A stretch of DNA of 64,000 nt from Nothopassalora personata (Eukaryota > Ascomycota > Dothideomycetes > Mycosphaerellales > Mycosphaerellaceae): positions 434,001 through 498,000 of the forward strand of contig CM066288.1 in NCBI GenBank assembly GCA_033816765.1. Reading direction: 5' to 3'. Of this stretch, positions 32,178 to 43,345 are shown piece after piece (position 1 is the first letter of the stretch; the number at the start of each line of letters is the position of its first letter). The translations under genes and the position numbers were made by a program. The notes beneath the pieces were generated by a model, which had not been told where the DNA came from, ran no database searches, and saw nothing but the letters and a program-made list of their open reading frames with translations.

Positions 32178-35090
32178 ATGGACGTCAACCAGGTCCTCAC
32201 CGGGACCATCAACCCAGGTGTGTCCATCTTACCTCGCAGCCACCGCTTCCACGGCACTTGGCGCTCCACGCGCTCAACCCAAATGCGATGCTAACGGGGG
32301 TCGGTAGATGCCAACATACGAGCACAGGCTGAGCAGCAGCTGCTATCGGCCGCCGAGCAAGATTTCGTACGTACAGCCCCGATCGCGCTCCAATCTATAC
32401 ACACTGACGATCGCTCTGAACAGCCCGGCTACCTCCTCACCCTCTCACGTGAGCTCGCAAATGACCAGGCCGACTCCTCAGTGCGCATGGCCGCTGGGCT
32501 GGCGCTGAAGAACTCATTCTCCGCGCGCGATTTCGCCCGCCTCCGCGAGGTCCAGAGACGCTGGCTCGAGCAGATAGATCCGAACGTGAAGCAAGAGGTG
32601 AAGCAACTTTCACTGCAGACCCTCGGGTCAAACGACACAAGAGCTGGACAATCCGCAGCACAATTCATCGCCTCGATCGCCGCGATCGAGCTCCCACGCG
32701 AGCAATGGCCGGAGCTTATGCCCACGCTGGTGGAGAATGTGGGACAGGGCAGCGATCAGAAGAAACAGGCATCTCTCACTACAATCGGCTTTGTCTGCGA
32801 GACGGACGACCAGGACCTTCGAGACAGCCTAGCACAACACAGCAACGCCATCCTCACGGCTGTCGTGCAAGGAGCACGGAAAGAGGAGCCAAACGCTGAC
32901 ATCCGAAATGCCGCCATCTCTGCACTTGGCGATTCCCTCGAATTTGTTAGGACCAACTTCGAGAACGAGGGCGAGCGCAACTACATCATGCAGGTCATCT
33001 GCGAGGCCACCCAAGCCGATGATAACCGTATTCAGCAGGGTGCTTATGGCTGCCTGAACCGTATCATGGGCCTGTATTACGAGAAGATGAGGTTCTACAT
33101 GGAGAAGGCACTATTCGGTCTCACGATCCAGGGCATGAAGAATGATGAAGAGGATGTTGCAAAACTGGCAGTCGAGTTCTGGTGCACTGTTTGCGAGGAA
33201 GAGATCAGCATTGAAGACGACAACGCTCAGGCGAATGCCGAAGGTAGCACCGAGCTGCGACCTTACTTCAACTTCGCTCGCGTCGCTACTCAAGAAGTCA
33301 TTCCAGTGCTTCTTGAGCTTCTGGCAAAGCAGGACGAGGATGCAGCCGATGACGAGTACAACCTTGCTCGTGCTGCCTACCAGTGCGTGCAGCTTTGGGC
33401 GCAGGCAGTCGGCAGCCAAGTCGTGCCACCAGTCCTTGCATTTGTGGAGAAGAACCTGCGCAGCGAAGACTGGCACTACAGAGACGCTGCTGTGTCCGCA
33501 TTTGGCGCCATGATGGAAGGTCCAGATGAGAAAGTCCTCGACCCACTTGTCAAGCAGGCACTTCCGGTGCTCATTACTATGATGGCCGATTCATCCGTCC
33601 AGGTTAGAGACTCGGCTGCTTTCGCACTTGGCCGCATTTGCGAGGCTGTCTCGGACTCGATCGACCCCAACGAACACCTCCAGCCTTTGATTACCTCGCT
33701 CTTCCAAGGACTTGCATCTCACCCGAAGATGGCCAGTTCCTGCTGCTGGGCACTGATGAACTTGGCGGACCGATTCGCTGGCGAGCCGGGCTGCCAGACC
33801 AACGCACTGTCCCAACACTTCCAGGCTAGCGTACAGCATTTGCTACAGCTCACCGAATCTACCCAGGACAACATGCTGCGGACCGCCGCATACGAAGTGC
33901 TCAACGCTTTCGTCACCAACGCAGCGAACGACTCAGTACAGATGGTTGCCAGCTTGAGCGAAGTGGTCATTGACCGCCTCGAGAAGACTGTGCCCATGCT
34001 GCAACAAGTCGTTTCTGTCGAGGACAAGCTCACATTAGATGAGATCCAGACCTCGTTGTCCTCTGTCATTCTCGCTATCATTCAGCGCCTCGAGAGGGAA
34101 GTTGCGCCTCAAGCAGACCGCATCATGAATCTCATGCTTGGTCTTCTCAACGCACTCCCAGCGAAGTCCAGTGTACCCGAGACTGTCTTTGCTACTATTG
34201 GTTCTCTCGCCAACGCTCTCGAACAGGACTTTGAGAAGTACATGCCGGCATTCGAACCTTTCCTCATCAAGGCGCTCAACAACCAGGAGGAAGCTCAACT
34301 CTGCTCAGTGGCTATCGGCCTTGTTACTGACATTGCCCGCGCCCTGGAAGCGAAGGTCCTACCTCACTGCGATGCCTTTATGAACAGCCTACTGAACAAC
34401 TTGAGGAGTCCGACCCTTGGCAACCAGTTCAAGCCTGCAATTCTACAATCCTTCGGCGACATTGCTCAGTCAATTGGTGGAGATTTCGAGACCTATCTTT
34501 CCGTTGTTGCTCAAGTGCTCCAGCAGGCTGCGAGCATCAACACTCAAGAGAACGCCTCGAACTTCGAGATGCTTGACTACATTGTCTCGCTCAGAGAGGG
34601 CATCATGGATGCGTGGAGCGGCATCGTAATGGCTTTGCGCAGCTCTGGAAAACGTAAGTCCTCGTCGAACTGGGGCGCTGCGCCGACCAACTGCTAACTT
34701 CCTGGATAGAACAACTGCTCCAACCGTACGTGGAGTCGATCTTCCAGCTACTACACAGCGTCTACCAGGATCCGAACCGCACCGAAGCTCTTTTGCGATC
34801 GAGCATGGGTGTCATCGGGTAAGACTCTCCGTTCCGCGCACTGAATTTATCAGCTAACACCCGACAGTGACCTCTCAGAAGCCTTCCCACAGGGCGAGAT
34901 CAGCCAATTCTTCCGCAGTGACTGGCTCACATCGATGGCCCGTGAGACTCGCGCGAACAAGGAATTCTCGCAGAGAACACAAGATACAGCTCGTTGGGCC
35001 CGCGAGCAGATTAAACGCCAGTCAGGTGAGACATACAACCCCGTCGCCCCATTGCGTAGGCTCGTGAAGCTCCCTGTCGCCCTAGTATAG
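32178..35090 (+). CDS. Importin subunit beta-1 (karyopherin beta 1, Kap95-like)
   Basis: Five exons: 32,178-32,217; 32,308-32,366; 32,424-34,653; 34,710-34,818; 34,868-35,090. Phases 1, 0, 1, 2 are consistent throughout and give 886 residues. The N terminus MDVNQVLTGTINPD leads into the importin-N region (AEQQLLSAAEQ, PGYLLTLSRELAND, VRMAAGLALKN). HEAT repeats with acidic loops follow (for example DEDAADDEYNLARAAYQC), and a C-terminal QPYVESIFQLLHSVYQD block. It carries importin alpha plus NLS cargo through nuclear pores and releases it on RanGTP. Donors GTGTGT, GTACGT, GTAAGT and GTAAGA with AG acceptors are visible. The final 20 codons are read through a GTGAGA; a splice there would require a 34-nt intron, so read-through is preferred. 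Confidence 0.92.
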
Positions 35091-37093
35091 GGTTGTATTG
35101 TGGAGATTCGACCGCTCTCGCCTTGTCGACGAAACCAAAATATATTTATCAAACACTTACTGACGTCCCACAAGCTTGAGCTTGAGATTAATCTGCCTAC
35201 GCCTCCCCGACACACTGGCGTATGCTATATTCGGAGTACTTGCAGCACTGGCCCAGCTTATGCTGCTGAGCGTGGGACTGCACTACGCGCAAGCAAACGC
35301 TGACCCGCTCCGAGCAGAGCAGTTTGAGCAGAATAGCCGAATGCTACAATATCAAATCGCTCTCCGTCGCCGCGACTCCATGGACACGGCATACGACGAC
35401 CGATTGCATGATACTCAACCCTATGGCCGAGGGGCGTTCCAGGGGCTGAATCCCCTCCTTCCCAGGCCGCCTGTGGTTGCATTCGGCACGAAGTGGCATA
35501 CTGAGGCGACCGAGAACTCACACGATGACGCACCGGCTTCGGCGTGGTGAGGATGGAACGATCCCTAGCAACGACCCTTCGCAAACACGCCCCGCACCCC
35601 GATCCCTGGCATAGATCAACCCGATACGCCCGAAGCACGACCGCTATGCACGACCTATGAAATGCCCCACCAGCCCGCATCGATACTCACCAAAGCCCTT
35701 CAACGACCCTTTGTCCGACACCCACCCGCTGATACCGACTGCTCAAGACGCAGTGCACTGAAACTGGCCCGGCTATTGAGGAGGAGATCGCGGCCTTTTG
35801 ACAAACCTTTACCATATATCCCGTAGACTCACAGACTCCACGCTAATCAACGAAAAGTCAACCTTGTTATTTCCACTTGCAATACCTGAGGGCGCGCCCT
35901 GAAGCACTACTACTCCCTGACGAGACTGATCCATGCCATTCGCTAATATAGCTTTCACGCAGGTGATCAGACCCGGGATGAGCACAACGAGGCGATGATC
36001 TGGGAGGAGCGGCAGACAATGCTCAAGATAGCGAAGCACAAGGCGACGCACCAGCAGGACAGCCGTGTCTCCGGCTTTTTGCAGGTCTCGGAGAATGCGA
36101 AGGACAGTCCACCATTCGAAGCCAAAGCACGCAACGACTCGAAGGTTAATGATGAGAACCTCAGACCAGAATCCTCAAACGACCGCAGCAACCCCGATAT
36201 CGACGTAGAGATGTCGACAGCAGAATCGCCGAAATTGTCGCCAGAGAATACCACCGGCTCAGTACGCCGTGAGCGCTGCGAGCATGACAGTCTACCTTGT
36301 AGCAATGAAGATGCTGACTGATGCGTAGACGACAGCTCCATACACGAGAAAGATTTCGCCGATCTCGAAGCTGGCAATCTCTTTCTGATTGCGGCGAAAT
36401 CTGAAGACTTTCCCGAGAGGTACCTACCAGACATCGAGCAACGGCGCAGATAGTTGTGCAGTGTTCGAAAACTCCGCTGCACGATGCGCTTCATTATAGT
36501 GTTCGCTGACACCATACCTGTTCTCTAGCTTCCTACGCCTGCAAGCACACATGCGAGGATACCTGTTGCGGAAGCTGTTGGTACATTTGGTATGCACAAA
36601 ATTGTTTTTGGTACTCCGAATCGCTACAGCTGACAGATGGTAATATGTAGAGGAATTTTAGTTTCTAGACCACTCAGCGAGCACAATCGCTCTTCACGAT
36701 GCTCGGAGGGGTACACGGCTTGGCTGCTCGGACTCTGCTCACATCGTAGGGGCAGAGGCATCGAAAGCAGAACGCCGCCTGCAGTATTTCTTAGGTAGGG
36801 AGCCATGATGTCCACAGCATATAGGCCGCAGGACAGGACGGAAACCCATCATGCATACACGTTCACTACAACGTCTTTCATGGGAGTTTGCACATCCTCC
36901 TTCTGGCATGGTCTTCGCAAGGGTCCAGTCTTGGCTGCAGGGCAGATCGACCGAAGACCGAGTCCGATAGGGCTGGGAAGGTGCAAATAGGTCATATCTG
37001 CGAAGGTAGAGGCTAGTCAATAACTTTCATCTATTCAGCTTCCTGTCCATCAAGACTCCTCCATCTCGACACTGGCATTTTACCGATGCGAGG
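35091..37093. other. 2-kb interval with two weak coding candidates
   Basis: One plus-strand frame at 35,176-35,550 encodes a possible membrane segment (AYAIFGVLAALAQLMLLSVG) but has no ATG at its start. Another at 35,995-36,321 encodes a charged protein (MIWEERQTMLKIAKHKA) preceded by an acceptor-like CACGCAG. A single intron does not join them in phase. Either may be an exon of an unresolved gene. The rest, 36.3-37.1 kb, shows nothing. Confidence 0.3.
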
Positions 37094-38340
37094 ATGTTCT
37101 GTCTCACCGCCCTCGCGGCTCTCCTCTTGACCTCAACAGTCGACTCGCAAACAGTTCAGCGCTGTCCAGGCTACGGGGACGACAGCAATGTAGCATGCAT
37201 CAACAAATACGCCTCAGTCCTCCCACTCCCCTTCGACAGGCCATCATCAGCAAATGGCGTATTACCAGAAGAAGAACAGATGTTCCCTCGGACCCTTCAT
37301 TCGCCACTCTCAAGAATGCTACTTTCCTGGTGTACAATGATAAAGGGCTCTCCATCCTCGGCTCTTCCCCCAAAATCGAGAAGATCTTCGATACCCGCAA
37401 CGACAGCATCCACGAAGCACCCGTTTACGTCCCCGGTCTAAATGTCATAATCTTCTCCCTCCCGCATCAGGGCGTGTACCAGCAGCAAATTATCAATCTG
37501 AACAACACCCCACCCACGATTGAGGACTACACCACAAACCCGCCTGTGTATGCCGTGAATGGCGGGAAACTATTTGATGGGAAGATCTACTGGGCGAGTG
37601 AAGCCAGCTTCACTTTCCCGGATCCAACTACCGGAGAGGATGTCCAGCAAGCCCCAGGAATATACAAATTAGATCCCTGGACGAATAAGACGGAAGTTGT
37701 GGTGAACAACTACTTCGGCACCCAACTCAACTCCCCCAACGACCTGTTCATCCAGAAAGACACCGGGGATATCTTTTTCACGGACAGTTGGTATGGGTAC
37801 GCGATCAACGTGACACCCAAGCCCGTCCTCGCGCCAGCAACGTACCGTTTCCGACCCAGCACGGGCATGCTGCAGGTCGTGGAGAATTCGCTGGAGCAGC
37901 CGAACGGGATTGGCATCTCCCCGGACGGGGCGACTATGTACATCTCTGATACGGGCATCACGGATTTTAAGAATTTCACGGTTGCGACGACGCCGAGGTA
38001 TACGGTCAACACTCTTGGTGGGAAATCTGTCTACGCTTTTGGTGTGGAGGAAAGCTCTGCGGGCTCGTATTTGGTGGACAAGAGACCTATCTGGCAGGCT
38101 CAGACGTTCGCGGTGGATGGGCTGCATGTTAGTCGCGAGGGTTTCGTGCTCGGGGCGGCGGGGACTGGGGTGGATGTCCTGTCGGAGTGTGGGGAGTTGG
38201 TGTTGAGAATTGAGGTGTCCGGAGCGATTAATAATTTTCAGTTTGCTGGGGAGGGGTTCAAGGAGCTGTGGTTGTTTGGGCCCGGTGGGATTTTCCGTGT
38301 TAGCGGGCTTGAAGGGCTGAGTGGGATGGGGGATGAGTAG
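37094..38340 (+). CDS. Secreted SMP-30/gluconolactonase-like beta-propeller, frame break near N terminus
   Basis: The ATG at 37,094 gives a signal peptide (MFCLTALAALLLTSTVDS) and CINKYASVLPLPFDR. The rest, from about 37,280, is in a different frame: DVPSDPSFATLKNATFLVYN and then a long propeller. Typical SMP-30 segments are NSPNDLFIQKDTGDIFFTDS and EQPNGIGISPDGATMYISDTG, which carry the Asn/Asp metal ligands. The frames can be joined by a 50-nt intron 37,190-37,239 (GTAGCA ... TTCGACAG), but that removes the family-like CINKYASVLP block. Alternatively one base is missing near the AGAAGAAGAA run (about 37,265-37,280). Substrate unknown; the family includes extracellular lactonases. Convergent with the DnaJ-RRM gene. 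Confidence 0.75.
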
Positions 38341-38580
38341 GACGGTTGCTTCGAGGGCGTGTGGACTGGCTGAGGCGTGGAAAAGCTAGCCGATGGTTCG
38401 TGACTCCACGCGGGAATGGGGATGGTCAACGAAAATGCATTCAGGAGACGCTGGCAAGCTGGCTCGGGTTTGGGGTGTGGACGCTTCGACGCGAAGCAAA
38501 CCGATTCTCGCAATATGGGGTATCTCTAAAACAATTTGCCGTTCTGATGACGAGCTTTGTCTGCCAACACCGTGGAGTGT

Positions 38581-39732
38581 CTATTCATTTTCGACAGCAT
38601 CTTGTTCAGCTTCTTGCCGCTTGATCTCTTCCGCCAGCCTCTTCCTCTCCGCAGCCTGCTTTAGTCGAATCATCATGGCGTCTTCAGCGTCGAGGCTAGG
38701 GGTGGCAGTGGCGGATTTAGGCGTCCCCTTGAAGCTGCCAAAGCTCGGAACCCTTTTCAAGCCCTGCTCGCTTTTGAATCTCGCTGCTGGTGTCGACGGC
38801 GCGTCACCCGCAGCATAGCCTTTCGCCGGTGGCGTGGAGAGCGGCGTATCTGACACGCTTTCCGTGACGCCTTCCTTCCTCTTTGGCTTCGGAATGCAGT
38901 CTGGCTCCTTCCCGCTTTGCCAATTGACGTCTTCGAACCTTCCCCATGTAGTTGGCTCCTGCTTTGCCAGGTGAGGAAAGTCCACCACAGCCTTATGGGC
39001 AGCCACGATGCTCTGATACACAACAATGGCAATGGTGTACTCCTTGCGATGCTTCTCACCTTCGAGCTTGATCTTCTTGTCCTTGAGCAATATGTGCTCG
39101 ATTTTCCCGAAGCGCTCGAATAGTGTGGTGAGTTCAGTTTGGCCCAGCTCGGTCGTGCCTGCCGGATATCGCAGCTTGATCGTCCTGTCCGTCTCCTCGA
39201 CCGTGGCAGGTGCTGCGGGTTGTTGTGGCTCTGGCGAAGGTTGCTCCTGCTCCATTGCCTCCGCCATTTCCTTCCTTAGCATCTCTTCCCGCTCCTTCCT
39301 TCTTCGTGCGCCATCTGCGGCCAATCGCTTCAGTTCTTGTTGGAAGGCCTCTTCTTCACTGGCCTCTTCGCGTTTGCGTTTTAGCCCTGCTACACCTGCT
39401 CGTTCTCGCGCTTCGAGCTCATCTTTCATCTGCCGCCGCTTGTCCGAATACGCTGATTCGCGCAGCCTTTTCTCCTCTCGAGCGCGTCGCGCATTGTCGT
39501 AGAGGACGCGCACATTCTCATCGCTCAGAACGTCGTACGCTACTTGAAGCAGGTGAAACTTGTCGAGCGCTTCTTGATTGGAACCTACCTTGTCGGGGTG
39601 GTACTTGAGGGCAGTTTTTCGATATGCGCTGCGGATTTCAGAGCCATTTGCGGAGACGGCAATCCCTAGCAGCTCGTAAAAGTCGTGAGAACTATTGAGA
39701 GCATGGTCCTTCAGGTCGCCGTCAGAAGCCAT
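38581..39732 (-). CDS. DnaJ-RRM splicing factor (Cwf23 / DNAJC17 type)
   Basis: The ATG at 39,732 (MASDGDLKDHALNSSHDFYELLG) is preferred because the J domain starts 16 residues later; the frame is also open further upstream. The protein is 383 residues. The J domain (about 17-85) has the HPD motif in KYHPDK. A long charged coiled coil (about 90-190) follows, then an RRM (about 195-285) with TIKLRYPAG and IAIVVYQSIVAAHKAV, and a Ser/Thr/Pro tail ending in a basic/acidic helix. This architecture is that of S. cerevisiae Cwc23, S. pombe Cwf23 and human DNAJC17. They act in the nucleus with Prp43 partners in spliceosome disassembly. Intronless. Divergent from Dcp2. Confidence 0.88.
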   Translation of the reverse strand: MASDGDLKDHALNSSHDFYELLGIAVSANGSEIRSAYRKTALKYHPDKVGSNQEALDKFHLLQVAYDVLSDENVRVLYDNARRAREEKRLRESAYSDKRRQMKDELEARERAGVAGLKRKREEASEEEAFQQELKRLAADGARRRKEREEMLRKEMAEAMEQEQPSPEPQQPAAPATVEETDRTIKLRYPAGTTELGQTELTTLFERFGKIEHILLKDKKIKLEGEKHRKEYTIAIVVYQSIVAAHKAVVDFPHLAKQEPTTWGRFEDVNWQSGKEPDCIPKPKRKEGVTESVSDTPLSTPPAKGYAAGDAPSTPAARFKSEQGLKRVPSFGSFKGTPKSATATPSLDAEDAMMIRLKQAAERKRLAEEIKRQEAEQDAVENE

Positions 39733-40330
39733 GGTGCCGCGCGGAGGATGTGGGCAGCGTGGCGCGCCGAGTAGAGGGTGAGTCTGGTAGAGAGCATGCA
39801 CAAGTCAAGCTTCGTTACATAGAAGTCTTCCCCATTTCTGCTGCACGGTCCCACCTGACGCCAGACATTCACTAAACTTAGGTAGTGTTCATCAAGTCTT
39901 TATTTGGGTCACCTCGACAACAGTTGGCTTTGATTAGGCTTCTATAGCTGCAAGCGGCGCGATTCTTGGCAGATTTGTCACTGTCCTCAAGTACTGCTAC
40001 GCGATTCACATCTTCAAACACAACCAACACAAGCACAAAGCCATATCGCTCGAGAATATCACTTCGCTCCAGGACGCCGAGGCACCGATCGCGCATTACT
40101 CATACTTTCACAGCATCCATCTGCTGAGGCACTCACGTCACATAGTCGTTGACTGATCGAACGCTCCACTCGGGCTTTCTGCACGCTTCACGGCTTCACG
40201 CTTCACGCGTCACGCTTGCAGCAGCTGCGGCCGCTCCATCATCACGTCGACATCTACGACGAGGTGACCAGCGACATCGCGATGCGCTACTGCTGCACAA
40301 CATCTTCGCACCAAAGAGACACAGGGCAAC
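39733..40330. promoter_or_regulatory. Divergent promoter region of the DnaJ-RRM and Dcp2 genes
   Basis: 598 bp between head-to-head start codons. Near 40,184-40,213 a short direct repeat of a CTTCACG-type unit precedes Dcp2. No TATA box is convincing. Confidence 0.4.
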
Positions 40331-43300
40331 ATGGCCATGGCCGACGCCGCGCCGGATCTCGCTGCCATCCAGCAGCACATGACACTGGCTGACTGGCTCG
40401 ACGACCTCACCGTCCGCTTCCTCCTCAACCTGCCGCCCGCTGAGCTTTCGAGCGTGCCGCGGCTCTGCTTCCAGGTCGAGGAAGCGCAGTGGTACTATGA
40501 AGATTTTATCCGACCGCTCAACCCATCGCTGCCCAGCCTGAACCTGCGCGCCTTCCTCCTGACTCTGTTCCAGCATTGTCCGTTGCTCAGTGGCTTTCAC
40601 ACAGAACAGCATGTCCGCGCTTACGAGGAGTTCATGGAGTACAAGACGCGCGTGCCTGTGCGTGGCGCCATCTTGATGAACGACAGCCTGGACAAGGTGT
40701 TACTGGTCAAGGGCTGGAAGAAGGGGTCTAGTTGGTCCTTCCCGCGCGGCAAGATCAACAAAGAGGAAGATGATTTGGATTGTGCCATACGAGAAGTCTA
40801 CGAGGAGACTGGCTTCGATGCGACGAGCCTCGTCGACGAGAACCGACAACAGGACGGCCACGTGAAGGCTATTGATGTGACCATGAAGGAACAGCACATG
40901 AAGCTTTTCGTCTTGCGAGGCGTGAGCATGCATACACAGTTTGAGCCGAGGACGAGGAAGGAAATCAGTGGGATCCAGTGGTACAACGTCAAGGACCTTC
41001 CAGGTTTCAATAAGCAGCGGGGAGGAGTCGCTGGCGTTGGACAGGGCGAGGCGCAGAATGCCAAGTTCTACATGGTTGCCCCATTTTTGGGTCAATTGAA
41101 GAAGTGGATTGGCCAGCAGAGGCGGGCCGAAGCTGGCTCTGCACAGCATGGCAGGAGCCTATCTGCGACGAACAATGCCCTTCAAGCGGCTATCACTGAA
41201 GATGAAGGAGAGACCGAGCCGGAACTCGCACCGGACGGCGGTCTGCCGACAGTGGATAGGTCATCGGAAGAGCTTAAGAAGCTACTGTCGGTTGGCGGTC
41301 CGTCTGTCACTCATCAGCCTCCAGCTGCGCGGCAGAATGAGCCAGAGCATGCTGCGTACAGCAGAGCGCAAACGAACAACCTGCTCGCAATGCTGAAGGG
41401 GAGCCAGCCATCGAAGCCCATCTCCGGGTCTCTTCCACATGCCCCGATGGAGCAGATCGATCCAATGATACCGCAGCGAGAGCCGCAGACACCACAACCA
41501 CAACACCCTCGAGAGCCATCGTATCCGCAGATGCCACACTTCGTCTACTCACCGCAGCGGTTGCAGGAACAGCAACGATACTACTCGTTGCCGAATCAGT
41601 CATTCAACCAGCCTCCACATCATCAGCACCAGCCCCAGCCAGACATTTCGCACATGCCGCTCCACGGACAGCAGATGATGTTGCCACTGCAGCAAAGGCC
41701 AGGAAGCTTGCCCGACTACTTCCCTCAAGAAGCGCAACGTCCGCCCTTCGTGAAGTCGGCGCAATCTTCGATGCGTCAGCAGCAGTCACAATACAGTCGA
41801 GGATACGGACCTAGCGTTGGCGGCGTAAGAAACAACAATTGGCAAAATCAGCCCTTCGAGGCAGATGATCGGCCAATGCGAATCCAACGGCCGCATCTTG
41901 CAAGCCCGATGCACTCCTTCGCAGGACAGAGACCACAGAGTTTCGAGAAGCCTATCGGTAGTGATCCTTCGATGCCTGAAGCATCAAAATTTCCTCAGCC
42001 GAATCTACCTCCACACACTCAGCTCCTGCTTGATTCGTTTAAGAGCGGTCGCAAAGTTCAGCAGGGCGGCCCATCAGGTCAAGACGCAGATCAGCAGAGG
42101 CATAACAGCCAACAGGCATCCGCGCTGCTGGATCTCTTCCGCAAACCAAGCGGACAAGATTCACACAAGCCAGTCACAGAAGAACTGACTGCTGCGCCAG
42201 CGTCTCCTGCCGTATCTGATGTCACGGTCAAGCCACGGAAGGCGGAGAAGAAAGCGACCCTGGGTGAAATCACCAGGACATTACCAGCGAGGCCAAAGAC
42301 GAAGTCACCACATAACAGTCCTCCACCCGCCGGCGCTAACACTCAAACGAAGTCTTCAATTGAGCCTGAAGCATCCAGAGAGCCATCGAAGCTAGCGTCG
42401 ATACCGCAAGACCTTGACCGACCGAAGTCAACAGGTAACCTATACGATCCTGCGAAACCAATGCTATTCGTGCGGGCATCATCGCAGAGTCGCAAGCAGG
42501 AGCCGCCCAAGGCTTCGCCGAAAAGTAGACTCAGGCACAACGTGCAGTCGCCTAGACAAGCGCCGCAGCCTACACCAAAGACGCAGCCGACGCCACAATT
42601 TAGTATCCTGCAGCGCCCGAGCACGTCGAGGTCTCCGGTGCCTCAAAGCCCGCTACGGAACGAGTCAGCGGGCGTCCATCTCGATTCGCAAGTGTTGCGC
42701 CGACAAGGTGATGGATTTGCTGCGGAGCTAATCGCTCAAGAGACTCCTCCGCCTCCTTTCAGTGAGGGTAAGAAGAATGACCTGTTGTCACTATTCAACA
42801 GAGCTCCAGGGGCGCCGACACCTGCTCTGACTTCTAGTCCGCCCGCTCAAGCCAGCGTGGCGCCCCCGGTGCAGCCTCAGGCCGGACCCACTGGAAAAGA
42901 TGCGCTCTTGGGGCTGTTCAGTGGCAAGGCCGCGCCTGTTGTGCCGCCAGCCAAGACTCCAGAGCCGCCGCCAACCCCACAGCTAAAACCAGATGTGCAG
43001 CCCTCACAGTCTCGGCAAGGTCATCGAGCTAATGGCGGTGGTCAGCAACAACTGCTGCTTAGCATGTTCAGTAGACCTGGCTCAGCCAGTGGCACTCGGA
43101 GTCCTGGCACACCAATCTCGCCTTTCACGCTCGGGACACCCCTCACAAAGGAGCCTCCCGCGAAGCAAACAGCGCCGGAGCCACGGTCAAGACTGGGTAG
43201 CATGCACTCTGTGACGAGCAACGGCACTGCCAGCGGGCAGCAGACACCAGGCAGCGCAACGCCTACGGAGACCAACAAAGGGTTCTTGTTGCAATATCTG

Positions 43301-43345
43301 AATGGGGTCCTGGAGCAGGAAGGGTATCGCGGCGCGAAGAGGTAG
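40331..43345 (+). CDS. dcp2: mRNA-decapping enzyme subunit 2 (Dcp2)
   Basis: A 1004-residue single exon. The N-terminal regulatory domain (about 15-95) contains LDDLTVRFLLNLP-like and FQVEEAQWYYEDFIRP sequence, the Dcp1-binding face. The Nudix domain (about 97-245) opens VPVRGAILMN, with PRGKINKEEDD and REVYEETGFD supplying the Nudix box Glu ligands for Mg2+. Box B follows at about 230-250. The enzyme removes the m7G cap, giving m7GDP and 5'-monophosphate RNA, in P-bodies. The long Pro/Gln/Ser-rich tail (250-1004) carries repeated short Leu motifs (LLAMLKG, ALLDLFRK, DLLSLFNR, ALLGLFSG, LLLSMFSR, LLQYLNG). These resemble the helical leucine motifs that bind Edc3 in yeasts. No intron is needed. 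Confidence 0.95.
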   Translation: MAMADAAPDLAAIQQHMTLADWLDDLTVRFLLNLPPAELSSVPRLCFQVEEAQWYYEDFIRPLNPSLPSLNLRAFLLTLFQHCPLLSGFHTEQHVRAYEEFMEYKTRVPVRGAILMNDSLDKVLLVKGWKKGSSWSFPRGKINKEEDDLDCAIREVYEETGFDATSLVDENRQQDGHVKAIDVTMKEQHMKLFVLRGVSMHTQFEPRTRKEISGIQWYNVKDLPGFNKQRGGVAGVGQGEAQNAKFYMVAPFLGQLKKWIGQQRRAEAGSAQHGRSLSATNNALQAAITEDEGETEPELAPDGGLPTVDRSSEELKKLLSVGGPSVTHQPPAARQNEPEHAAYSRAQTNNLLAMLKGSQPSKPISGSLPHAPMEQIDPMIPQREPQTPQPQHPREPSYPQMPHFVYSPQRLQEQQRYYSLPNQSFNQPPHHQHQPQPDISHMPLHGQQMMLPLQQRPGSLPDYFPQEAQRPPFVKSAQSSMRQQQSQYSRGYGPSVGGVRNNNWQNQPFEADDRPMRIQRPHLASPMHSFAGQRPQSFEKPIGSDPSMPEASKFPQPNLPPHTQLLLDSFKSGRKVQQGGPSGQDADQQRHNSQQASALLDLFRKPSGQDSHKPVTEELTAAPASPAVSDVTVKPRKAEKKATLGEITRTLPARPKTKSPHNSPPPAGANTQTKSSIEPEASREPSKLASIPQDLDRPKSTGNLYDPAKPMLFVRASSQSRKQEPPKASPKSRLRHNVQSPRQAPQPTPKTQPTPQFSILQRPSTSRSPVPQSPLRNESAGVHLDSQVLRRQGDGFAAELIAQETPPPPFSEGKKNDLLSLFNRAPGAPTPALTSSPPAQASVAPPVQPQAGPTGKDALLGLFSGKAAPVVPPAKTPEPPPTPQLKPDVQPSQSRQGHRANGGGQQQLLLSMFSRPGSASGTRSPGTPISPFTLGTPLTKEPPAKQTAPEPRSRLGSMHSVTSNGTASGQQTPGSATPTETNKGFLLQYLNGVLEQEGYRGAKR

